From an uncultured Collinsella sp. (GTDB lineage Bacteria > Actinomycetota > Coriobacteriia > Coriobacteriales > Coriobacteriaceae): a stretch of DNA of 10,668 nt. Each line of letters begins with the position of its first letter. Position 1 is the first letter of the stretch. The DNA is taken from NCBI GenBank assembly GCA_959599615.1, contig CAUGKA010000059.1:1-10668 (forward strand). Direction: 5' to 3'. Below are positions 5,105 through 10,668 of the stretch, piece by piece. A program made the position numbers and the translations under genes. The notes below the pieces were generated by a model. That model had not been told where the DNA came from, made no database searches, and was given only the letters and a program-made list of their open reading frames with translations.

Positions 5105-7555
5105 ATGCTGCAGAAAATCCAACGTTTTGGCGGAGCCATGTTCGCGCCCGCCATGCTGTTTTCTATATCAGGCCTCATGGTCGGCATCTCCGCCCTCGCC
5201 GCGACCGTAGACATCGTCGGTGACCTCGCCGTATACGGAACCCCTTGGTACGTTTTCTGGACCATCATCCAGCGCGGCTCGTGGACGGTCTTTAAACGTC
5301 TCCCGCTCCTTTTTGCCGTAGCGCTGCCTATCGGTCTTGCCCAAAAGCAACCGGCGCGCTGCTGCCTCGAGGCACTCGTGGCCTATTTTGCCTATTGCTT
5401 CTTTTTGAGCGAGATCATTAAGCTGAGCGGAGACAACCTTGGGCTTAAGTACCCATCATCTTTGACCCCCGCCAGCGGTATCACCGTCATCGACGGCATC
5501 AAGACGCTCGACACCGGCATTATCGGCCCGCTGGCGGTATCGGCAACCGTCGTCGCCATCCATGACCGCTTCTACGATGCCAAGGTTCCCGATTGGCTCG
5601 GCACCTTCTCGGGTTCCTCGCTGGTCTACCTCATCAGCTTTTTTGCCGTGTTTGCCCTTGCCGCCATCTCGGCCGCCATCGTGCCCTTCGCATACGCTGT
5701 GACCGAAACGCTGCGCCACGCACTTGCAGGCGTCGGCCCCTTCGGCGTGGGCATCTTTGTGTTTTTGGAGCGAGCGCTCGAGCCCATGGGGCTGCACCAT
5801 CTGCTCTATATGCCCATCTATTACGACAATCTGGTCATTCACGACGGTATTTACGCCACGTGGACCAACCTGCTCCCCATTCTCTCCCATAGCACGCGCC
5901 CTTTAAATGAACTTGCGCCCTGGGCAGGTTTTACCGCCACCGGCTGGGGCAAGCTCTTTGGCCTTCCCGCCATCGCGGCAGCATTCTATTTCACCGCCAA
6001 ACCCGAACGCCGCGCCGGCCTTAAGGCCATCCTTTTGCCCGCCATCGTCGCCTCGGTGGTATGCGGCGTCACCGAGCCGCTCGAGTTTCTCTTTATGTTC
6101 ACCTATCCCGGACTCTTTTTGCTCTACGCCGTCCTGTCCTCCTGCCTTGCCATGACCATGAACTTCTTTGGCATCGTCGGCATCTTCTCGGGCGGTCTCA
6201 TGGAAATGACGGCCTTCAACTTCATCCCGCTCATGCGAATGCATGCCGGCTCCTACCTTTTGGCGCTCGGTATCGGTCTTGCCTTTAGCCTCATCTTTTT
6301 TGTTAGTTTTCGAGCACTCATCTTGGTCTATGACCTTAAGACGCCGGGCCGCGAGAATCATGCCTCCAATCGCGCGGCAATCGATCGTTTAACGGGAAGC
6401 GGCTTTGTCAAAGAACAATCTCCCAATGGCGAGGTCAGTATTCAATACGATCAAGATCACGTCCTCGCTGAGCGGGTAATTCAGCTTTTAGGTGGCGTTG
6501 GCAATATCGTGGGCGCAACCAACTGCGCCACGCGCCTGCGCGTCGAGGTCGTAGACCCTTCCATCGTTGCAGATAATGCGTCGTTTGTCGCGGTGGGCGC
6601 CAAGGGCCTCATCATTACGGGCAAGACCGCCCAGGTGATTATCGGCATCTCCGTTCCCCGCGTTAAAGAGCATTTTGACCAGATCATGGGCCTCGAGCCG
6701 GGATTTGTGCCCACCACCTCGGCCTCCCCTGCCGCCAGCGCAGCCCATAAGCGCGGCGATATCTGCTTTTTCGATATCGACGGAACACTCGCCTGGCAAG
6801 ACCCTCGAGTAGCACAAGAGCTTCCCGAGAGCGAGCGAGACCTCTCCCCCTATCCCAATGAAGCGGTCTCGCAAGCCATCCGTGATTTTGTCGCCAAGGG
6901 CAATATGGCGTTTATCTGCACAGGGCGCACGCTGAGCTGCATCCATCCAAAGCTGCTCGAGCTGCCCTGGACCGGCATCGTCTGCCTCGCGGGTGGCTAT
7001 GTCGAACTTGAGGGACACGTGATTCGCGATTTGGCGATGACGCCCGGCATGCTGCAGCGCCTTGCTCCCATTCTTGAGCAATCGGACGAAGTGATTCGTT
7101 TTGAGGGACTCAATGGCGTCGTTCGCATGAGTGCCGATGCGCCCGACGCCCCGGGATACGCCCGCACCGTGGGCGATGCAATTACGCAGCTGCAACATTA
7201 CAGCGCCTACAAGATCTTAATGTCCACGTCGCTTGCCAACCGCATCGCTCAGGATCAAGCGTTTGAGCCGCTGCTCTGCTTTAACGAGCTCGAGCTCGAA
7301 GTGACCGAGATTTCGCCTCGCGAATGCACCAAGCGCGAGGGTATCCAGTCCGTACTCGACGCCCTCGATCCCCACCACGGAACCGTATACGGCATCGGCG
7401 ACGCCAGCAATGACGTCTCGCTGATGAACGCCGTCGACGTTGGCATCGCCATGGGCAACGCACCGGACTATCTCAAAAAGCGCGCGGACTACATCACCGA
7501 CTCGGTCGACAAAGATGGCGTCGTCAAGGCGCTCGAGCACTTTGGACTGGTCTAA
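5105..7555 (+). CDS. Alpha-glucoside-type PTS permease EIICB fused to a C-terminal Cof-type HAD phosphatase
   Basis: Imports and phosphorylates a sugar, probably an alpha-glucoside, and carries its own phosphatase. Of 816 residues, about 1-415 are EIIC: the start IQRFGGAMF, GIKTLDT, ERALEPMGLHH, GVTEPLEF (321-328) and DLKTPGRE resemble GlvC/AglA/MalX-type transporters. An EIIB domain follows (about 440-530) with NCATRLR and phosphorylatable Cys474. After an Ala/Ser linker comes a complete HAD-IIB domain (about 553-816): DIDGTL with Asp557 and Asp559, TGR (606-608), Lys743 and GDASND with Asp766 and Asp770. No EIIA is fused, so one must act in trans. The ATG at 5105 fits GGAAGG six bases upstream; the in-frame start at 5069 lacks such a site. 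The reading frame is uninterrupted. Known families are certain; that the phosphatase acts on the imported sugar phosphate is inference. Confidence 0.93.
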   Translation: MLQKIQRFGGAMFAPAMLFSISGLMVGISALAATVDIVGDLAVYGTPWYVFWTIIQRGSWTVFKRLPLLFAVALPIGLAQKQPARCCLEALVAYFAYCFFLSEIIKLSGDNLGLKYPSSLTPASGITVIDGIKTLDTGIIGPLAVSATVVAIHDRFYDAKVPDWLGTFSGSSLVYLISFFAVFALAAISAAIVPFAYAVTETLRHALAGVGPFGVGIFVFLERALEPMGLHHLLYMPIYYDNLVIHDGIYATWTNLLPILSHSTRPLNELAPWAGFTATGWGKLFGLPAIAAAFYFTAKPERRAGLKAILLPAIVASVVCGVTEPLEFLFMFTYPGLFLLYAVLSSCLAMTMNFFGIVGIFSGGLMEMTAFNFIPLMRMHAGSYLLALGIGLAFSLIFFVSFRALILVYDLKTPGRENHASNRAAIDRLTGSGFVKEQSPNGEVSIQYDQDHVLAERVIQLLGGVGNIVGATNCATRLRVEVVDPSIVADNASFVAVGAKGLIITGKTAQVIIGISVPRVKEHFDQIMGLEPGFVPTTSASPAASAAHKRGDICFFDIDGTLAWQDPRVAQELPESERDLSPYPNEAVSQAIRDFVAKGNMAFICTGRTLSCIHPKLLELPWTGIVCLAGGYVELEGHVIRDLAMTPGMLQRLAPILEQSDEVIRFEGLNGVVRMSADAPDAPGYARTVGDAITQLQHYSAYKILMSTSLANRIAQDQAFEPLLCFNELELEVTEISPRECTKREGIQSVLDALDPHHGTVYGIGDASNDVSLMNAVDVGIAMGNAPDYLKKRADYITDSVDKDGVVKALEHFGLV

Positions 7556-7669
7556 CTACGAAACTCGTCCGACATGCGCCGTTGCCTTAAATCCCCAAAC
7601 CTGCCACGCAGGCAGGCACAATGTGGCAATATGTTGCCTGCACACTACATCGATGCAACCTAAGAAAGA
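7556..7669 (+). other. Intergenic gap with two small inverted repeats
   Basis: CCTGCC/GGCAGG (7600-7605 and 7611-7616, loop 5) and GGCAA/TTGCC (7625-7629 and 7634-7638, loop 4) lie between the PTS gene and the prenyl synthase gene. Neither is followed by a T-run, so no terminator is called, and no convincing promoter was found. Confidence 0.3.
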
Positions 7670-8695
7670 ATGCGAGAACCCGTGTCCAGTCCGTTTACCT
7701 GCTTTTTAGCCCAGCACTTTGACCAGATTAATGACTATCTGGCCACGTTCTTTGACGGACAGGCGACCTCTGCCGATATCGAACGCTACCTGTACGCGCC
7801 GCTCTCGGCTTTTACGGCCAACGCCGGCAAGCGCCACCGCCCGCTTATCTGCATGCTCGCCGCAACCGCAGTGGGCGGTAGCTTTGAGAGCGCCCGCAGC
7901 GCCGCGGCGGCTATCGAGCATTTCCAGTCGGGTGCGCTCATCCACGACGACATCGCCGACAACGGACAGCTTCGTCGAGGCAAGCCCTGCATGCACCTTA
8001 CCGAGGGCACGGGGCTCGCCATCAATTGTGGCGACCTGGCGCTCACCATGGTCACCAAGACGGTTCTCGACGATCCCACGCTCGAGTCCGACGTGAAGCT
8101 GCGTGTGCTCCACGAGCTTACCGAGATGATCGTCCGCACCATCGAGGGTCAAGCGCTTGACCTGGGTTGGGTCCGTGACGAGCGCTTTGATATCTCGGTT
8201 GATGACTACCTGGACATGGCGACGCACAAGACCGCGTATTACAGCGGAGCCACGCCGCTTGCCGCCGGAGCCATTATCGGCGGCGGCAGCGAAGAGCAGG
8301 TCGAGGCGCTACGCGCCTTTGGCCTGCACACCGGCCTTGCCTTTCAGATTCAGGACGACCTGCTCAACTTGGTCGGCACCAAAGAGGCCGCCAACAAGGA
8401 CTTCCGCACCGACATCACCGAGGGCAAACGCACGCTCGTTGCCGTGCACGCCCTGTCTGATGAGCGCCATCACGACGAGGTCGAGGCAATCCTTTCCTCG
8501 GGCACCGAGGACCCCACGCAGCTCGCGCGCGCCGTGGAGATCTTCCAGGAGACCGGCTCCATCGATTACGCCCACACCTATGCGCTCGACCTGACCGCTA
8601 AGGCCAAGGCCGCTATCGAAGGCGTCGAGCTCGACCCGCATGCGCGCGAGCTCTTCCTCTCAATGGCAGATTTCTTTGTGGAGCGTCTTAACTAG
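7670..8695 (+). CDS. Trans-polyprenyl diphosphate synthase (IdsA/GGPP-synthase-like)
   Basis: Adds isopentenyl diphosphate units to an allylic diphosphate in the cytoplasm, giving a short or medium isoprenoid chain. The 341 residues show GKRHRP, the first aspartate-rich motif HDDIADNGQLRRG with Asp93, Asp94 and Asp97, and the second region FQIQDDLLN with Asp229 and Asp230, followed by KDFRTDITEGKRT, typical of actinobacterial members. The second motif reads DDLLN rather than DDxxD, with Asn233 in the third position. Chain length cannot be told; a menaquinone side chain or GGPP-like product are both possible. The start is uncertain: ATG at 7670 has AAGAAAGA too close, and the GTG at 7682 is the alternative. 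Confidence 0.88.
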   Translation: MREPVSSPFTCFLAQHFDQINDYLATFFDGQATSADIERYLYAPLSAFTANAGKRHRPLICMLAATAVGGSFESARSAAAAIEHFQSGALIHDDIADNGQLRRGKPCMHLTEGTGLAINCGDLALTMVTKTVLDDPTLESDVKLRVLHELTEMIVRTIEGQALDLGWVRDERFDISVDDYLDMATHKTAYYSGATPLAAGAIIGGGSEEQVEALRAFGLHTGLAFQIQDDLLNLVGTKEAANKDFRTDITEGKRTLVAVHALSDERHHDEVEAILSSGTEDPTQLARAVEIFQETGSIDYAHTYALDLTAKAKAAIEGVELDPHARELFLSMADFFVERLN

Positions 8696-8737
8696 CGGGG
8701 GTCATAAAACCTGTGGGCAGCGAGTTTGGGTACAAGT

Positions 8738-8746
8738 TGCTACACT
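8738..8746 (+). promoter_or_regulatory. Candidate extended -10 promoter of the CwlM-like gene
   Basis: TGC-TACACT (8738-8746) is an extended -10 box about 90 bases before the gene. No good -35 box is seen, which is usual for extended -10 promoters. Confidence 0.35.
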
Positions 8747-8772
8747 GTTGAGTGCATGTTTATGCATTGTCT

Positions 8773-8816
8773 CGCGTTGTCTATCCGACACGCGCTCAAA
8801 ATAGTACGAATCGTAC
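8773..8816 (+). promoter_or_regulatory. Leader palindromes upstream of the CwlM-like gene
   Basis: CGCG-T-TGTC (8773-8781) pairs with GACACGCG (8787-8794) with one bulged T, and GTACGA-A-TCGTAC (8804-8816) is a perfect 13-base palindrome ending five bases before the ribosome site AAAGGGG. TGCAT/ATGCA (8753-8757 and 8762-8766) lies near the expected transcript start. They could form leader hairpins or a protein site. Confidence 0.35.
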
Positions 8817-8834
8817 GCCGAAAGGGGTTCGTTC

Positions 8835-9740
8835 ATGGAACCTATTACTACGGGCATGCAGGGAGCAGCCGTCGAGGATGTTCAGTCCCGCCTTCTGCAG
8901 CTCGGTTACACCATCGATGCCGACGAGGTCGCCGACAAGCGCTTTGGCACCACCACCGAGCAGGCCGTTGGCACGTTTAGGCTCGATAGCGGCCTTGCGG
9001 CCGGTTATGCCGTCGATATCCCCTGTTGGAGCGCCCTGGTCGACGCCTCGTATAAGCTGGGCGACCGCACTCTGTATCTGCGCATGCCCAATTTCCATGG
9101 CGCCGATGTGCAGGCCCTGCAGCGCGCTCTCAACGTTTTGGGCTTTGCCTGTGGCGAAGACGACGGCTACTTTGGTCCGCATACCGAGGCCGCCCTGCAG
9201 CAGTTCCAGGAAAATGTCGGCCTGTTTGCCGACGGCATGGCCTTCCAGGACACCTACGCCTACATCAACCGCCTGCACCATGTGTGGGAGGGCAAGCCCT
9301 CGGTCACCGAAGCCGAGTCTCGCATCGGTTTTGCTCGCGCCGCCAACGTGCTCGAGCGCTTCCAGATCGCCGTTATCGGTGAGGACCCCATCGCACGCAG
9401 CGTTGCTTCGCGCATGTGGAACATCGCCACGGCAACGACCGACAACAGCGGCATGATGCTCTGCGACTCCGAGGTCCCAACCGACGTTGACCTGGTGCTC
9501 GAGATCGCAAGCGACGAGCTGCCCGCCGACGCCGCGCCACGCGCCACGATTGCCCTCGCCGAGTGCCACAACCTGGCCCAGCGCATCCGCACCGCCAATG
9601 TCGCCGCGCAGCAGAAGCCGGCTCGCATTCGCATTGAGCTCACGGGCATGACGCGCTACAACGGCACCTTCACGGCCAGCGACGCGCAGACGCTCGCCGT
9701 ACGCCTACTCGACGGCGTTTGCGATGCCCTCGCAGATTAG
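8835..9740 (+). CDS. CwlM-like protein: two peptidoglycan-binding repeats and a degenerate amidase-like C-terminus, no signal peptide
   Basis: A 301-residue protein with two PG_binding_1 repeats (about residues 5-75 and 82-155), for example DVQALQRALNVLGF and DGYFGPHTEAALQQFQ. The linking segment DASYKLGDRTLY and the second repeat resemble mycobacterial CwlM as remembered. The rest (about 165-301) aligns loosely with the amidase_3 region: FQIAVIGEDP where active amidases have the IDPGHGG zinc motif, and a final IRIELTGMTRYNGTFTASD. No histidine or glutamate zinc site is visible and the domain is short, so it is probably inactive. There is no signal peptide or membrane segment, consistent with a cytoplasmic role; in mycobacteria CwlM activates MurA when phosphorylated. 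ATG 8835 follows AAAGGGG by seven bases. The CwlM assignment is inference from memory; the repeats are clear. Confidence 0.82.
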   Translation: MEPITTGMQGAAVEDVQSRLLQLGYTIDADEVADKRFGTTTEQAVGTFRLDSGLAAGYAVDIPCWSALVDASYKLGDRTLYLRMPNFHGADVQALQRALNVLGFACGEDDGYFGPHTEAALQQFQENVGLFADGMAFQDTYAYINRLHHVWEGKPSVTEAESRIGFARAANVLERFQIAVIGEDPIARSVASRMWNIATATTDNSGMMLCDSEVPTDVDLVLEIASDELPADAAPRATIALAECHNLAQRIRTANVAAQQKPARIRIELTGMTRYNGTFTASDAQTLAVRLLDGVCDALAD

Positions 9741-9747
9741 GTAAACT
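9719..9747 (+). promoter_or_regulatory. Candidate promoter of tRNA-Gln
   Basis: TTGCGA (9719-9724) and TAAACT (9742-9747) are 17 bases apart and overlap the end of the preceding gene. A small hairpin GTTGC/GCAAC (9754-9758 and 9765-9769) lies in the tRNA leader. Confidence 0.5.
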
Positions 9748-9778
9748 AGACGAGTTGCTTTTGGGCAACATCACACAT

Positions 9779-9853
9779 TGGGACGTAGTTCAACGGTAGA
9801 ACTCCGGTTTTTGGTGCCGGCTGTTGGGGGTTCGAATCCCTCCGTCCCAGCCA
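9779..9853 (+). tRNA. tRNA-Gln (anticodon UUG), CCA encoded
   Basis: A full cloverleaf can be drawn: acceptor TGGGACG/CGTCCCA with the U1-A72 pair usual in tRNA-Gln, D stem GTTC/GAAC, anticodon stem CCGGT/GCCGG with loop TTTTGGT (anticodon TTG), and T arm GGGGG-TTCGAAT-CCCTC. Discriminator G and CCA follow at 9850-9853. It reads Gln codons CAA and, by wobble, CAG. Confidence 0.97.
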
Positions 9854-9862
9854 TTAAAACTG

Positions 9863-9900
9863 AGCGCCCTAAGCCCATAACAGCCCAGGGCGCTTTCTTG
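9863..9900 (+). terminator. Rho-independent terminator of tRNA-Gln
   Basis: AGCGCCCT (9863-9870) pairs perfectly with AGGGCGCT (9887-9894) across a 16-base loop, followed by TTTCTTG, just after the tRNA. Confidence 0.75.
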
Positions 9901-9904
9901 TGGG

Positions 9905-10010
9905 CAAGCGGAGGAATTCGAGCCCGCAAGGGTGCGGAGCTGAGGAAACGCGAAGCGTTTTCTAGCGCAGCACGCAAGGAGCGAAGCGACGCAGCGGGGC
10001 GCGGCCGCCG
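9905..10010. repeat. Tandem repeat unit 1 after tRNA-Gln
   Basis: 9905-9940 recurs at 10087-10122 with three differences in 36 bases, and 9985-10010 recurs exactly (26 bases) at 10120-10145. Unit 1 carries an extra segment with a 9-bp hairpin, AGGAAACGC/GCGTTTTCT (9943-9951 and 9955-9963, loop GAA). The start, read on the minus strand (GGGCTCGAATTCCTCCG), resembles the T-arm and acceptor of the adjacent tRNA. Confidence 0.75.
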
Positions 10011-10024
10011 ACCAGGCGGACGCG

Positions 10025-10145
10025 GAATCCCTCCGTCCCACACCAGCCAAGAGCCCCTCACGTCAAGCAAATCGAGCCAACGCCGCCAAGCGGAGGAATC
10101 CGAACCCGCAAGGATGCGGAGCGACGCAGCGGGGCGCGGCCGCCG
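10025..10145. repeat. Tandem repeat unit 2 with a copy of the tRNA-Gln 3' end
   Basis: GAATCCCTCCGTCCCA at 10025-10040 is an exact copy of tRNA-Gln positions 9834-9849, 191 bases downstream and on the same strand. It is followed by the second copy of the inverted T-arm-like sequence (10087-10122) and the GC-rich 26-mer (10120-10145). No protein gene is supported here. Confidence 0.75.
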
Positions 10146-10159
10146 CAGGCAGACGCGGT

Positions 10160-10218
10160 GCCGGCACTTGGGGACGCTCCTAAGTGCCGGCATTATAGGA
10201 ACGTCCCCAAGTGCCGGC
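10160..10218. repeat. REP-like palindrome, 59 bases
   Basis: GCCGGCACTTGGGGACG (10160-10176) and its exact reverse complement (10202-10218) form a 17-bp stem, which continues after one mismatch with TCCTA/TAGGA. AAGTGCCGGC occurs again in the loop (10182-10191), so the motif is present three times. The layout resembles bacterial REP/BIME units moved by RAYT transposases; no transposase is in the window. Confidence 0.65.
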
Positions 10219-10251
10219 TCGGGACTATTTTCGAGGACCCTCCGAAGGACT

Positions 10252-10481
10252 GTGGCCAAAAAACGGCAAATATGAGTACTGTTACCGTTGTAGCTACATT
10301 ATTTTCGTTAATAAAAGAAGATCTTAATGAGATTTATTCGCATCAAGGTCTTCCTTTAATGAACACTTGAGGAGATACGGCAGCTTATCTGCTCGATCGA
10401 CACGTCAAATCACCTTAAATGTGGTCAAAATTACTGCTACTAAAAGAGTATCAGTACTCATATTTGATGTTTTTTGGCCAC
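10252..10481. mobile_element. MITE-like AT-rich element with about 30-bp terminal inverted repeats
   Basis: The ends 10252-10281 and 10452-10481 are inverted repeats matching at 28 of 30 positions, from GTGGCCAAAAAAC inward to AAATATGAGTACTG, and pairing continues about four bases with one mismatch. The 170-bp interior is clearly AT-rich against GC-rich surroundings and encodes no convincing protein; the longest candidate is a 32-codon frame (10272-10370) without ribosome site. No target duplication is visible. It may be a non-autonomous transposable element or a large regulatory or RNA structure. Confidence 0.6.
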
Positions 10482-10492
10482 GGCTCTTTATA
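10464..10492 (+). promoter_or_regulatory. Candidate promoter reading outward from the MITE-like element
   Basis: TTGATG (10464-10469) and TTTATA (10487-10492) are spaced by 17 bases. The -35 box lies inside the right inverted repeat and the -10 box just outside it. Confidence 0.35.
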
Positions 10493-10668
10493 GACACCCT
10501 GCACAGCGACGGTGGTAGATTTCGGAACGTGTCCGTCAGCCCCGTTCCGAAAAACGAGCCGCATGCAACGGCCAAGCCACGACAGGCCCCGGGAGAGCGG
10601 GGACACCGGCTTAGGTTTATCGCGAGTTCCGCACGAACAGGAGGCCACTTAATGTGGCCTCCGTCGTG
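10493..10668. other. GC-rich non-coding stretch with hairpins at the right edge
   Basis: Visible inverted repeats are TTCGGAACG/CGTTCCGAA (10521-10529 and 10543-10551), CCCCG/CGGGG (10587-10591 and 10598-10602), and GGAGGCCAC/GTGGCCTCC (10640-10648 and 10654-10662, loop 5), the last extended by CACGA/TCGTG (10632-10636 and 10664-10668). The final stem could be a terminator whose T-run is beyond the edge. No known RNA family or protein gene was recognised. Confidence 0.4.

Noticed and set aside
9834..10040. attL/attR pair of an integrated element at tRNA-Gln
   Set aside because: The 16-base direct repeats are only 191 bp apart and enclose no integrase or cargo; a tandem repeat explains them better, although a deletion remnant cannot be excluded.
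9905..10145. CRISPR array
   Set aside because: Only two diverged units with unequal content, GC-rich repeats longer than usual and no cas genes.
9771..10259. Overlapping open frames over tRNA-Gln and the repeats on both strands
   Set aside because: They read through the tRNA and the tandem repeats; phrases such as GFEPPTAGTKNRSSTVELRP are typical products of reading a tRNA gene antisense.
10158..10370. A 70-codon plus-strand frame from the REP palindrome into the AT-rich element
   Set aside because: The first half is translated palindrome and the frame crosses the boundary between two unrelated repeats; no ribosome site.
10451..10648. A 65-codon minus-strand frame ending in the right inverted repeat
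   Set aside because: It starts at a GTG within a hairpin, has no ribosome site or recognisable domain, and its last codons are the terminal repeat.
10493..10668. tmRNA, RNase P, SRP or 6S RNA, T-box or common riboswitches
   Set aside because: None of their conserved core motifs could be found on either strand.

Overview
The window looks like a chromosomal segment of a high-GC intestinal actinobacterium, most probably Collinsella or a close member of the Coriobacteriia. The basis is GC-rich coding sequence with strong AGGAGG-type ribosome sites, a Tat-exported sugar-binding lipoprotein, an MsmK-like transporter ATPase, a CwlM-like protein (an actinobacterial family), and GC-rich palindromic intergenic repeats. 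The genus is inferred, not proven.

Positions 1-5104 hold a carbohydrate ABC importer on the minus strand, in transcription order: solute-binding lipoprotein (2538-3854), two permeases (1596-2450, 757-1596) and an ATPase that runs off the left edge (1-688). Hairpins lie in the two gaps of the operon. Upstream, also on the minus strand and behind a strong terminator (4068-4122), is a GntR/UTRA repressor resembling TreR. Divergent from it is an 816-residue PTS permease (5105-7555) of the alpha-glucoside EIICB type carrying a complete Cof-type HAD phosphatase at its C-terminus. TTGT-N4-ACAA sites, close to the TTGTATATACAA operator remembered for TreR, lie in the promoter region of the ABC operon, and related TTGTTTAAAC sequences lie on both sides of the divergent repressor/PTS gap. 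The simplest reading is a local regulon in which one repressor senses a phosphorylated alpha-glucoside and controls two uptake routes, an ATP-driven one and a PTS one, the latter carrying its own phosphatase.

Positions 7670-9853 are housekeeping: a trans-polyprenyl diphosphate synthase, a CwlM-like protein with two peptidoglycan-binding repeats, no signal peptide and a degenerate amidase-like tail, and a tRNA-Gln(UUG) with its own promoter and terminator.

Positions 9854-10668 contain no convincing protein gene but are dense in repeats: two diverged tandem units that include an exact 16-base copy of the tRNA-Gln 3' end, a 59-base REP-like palindrome, an AT-rich 230-bp element with about 30-bp terminal inverted repeats that looks like a MITE, and a GC-rich stretch with several hairpins up to the right edge. 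The two most unusual proteins are the EIICB-HAD fusion and the CwlM-like protein; the most unusual non-coding part is the repeat cluster after the tRNA.
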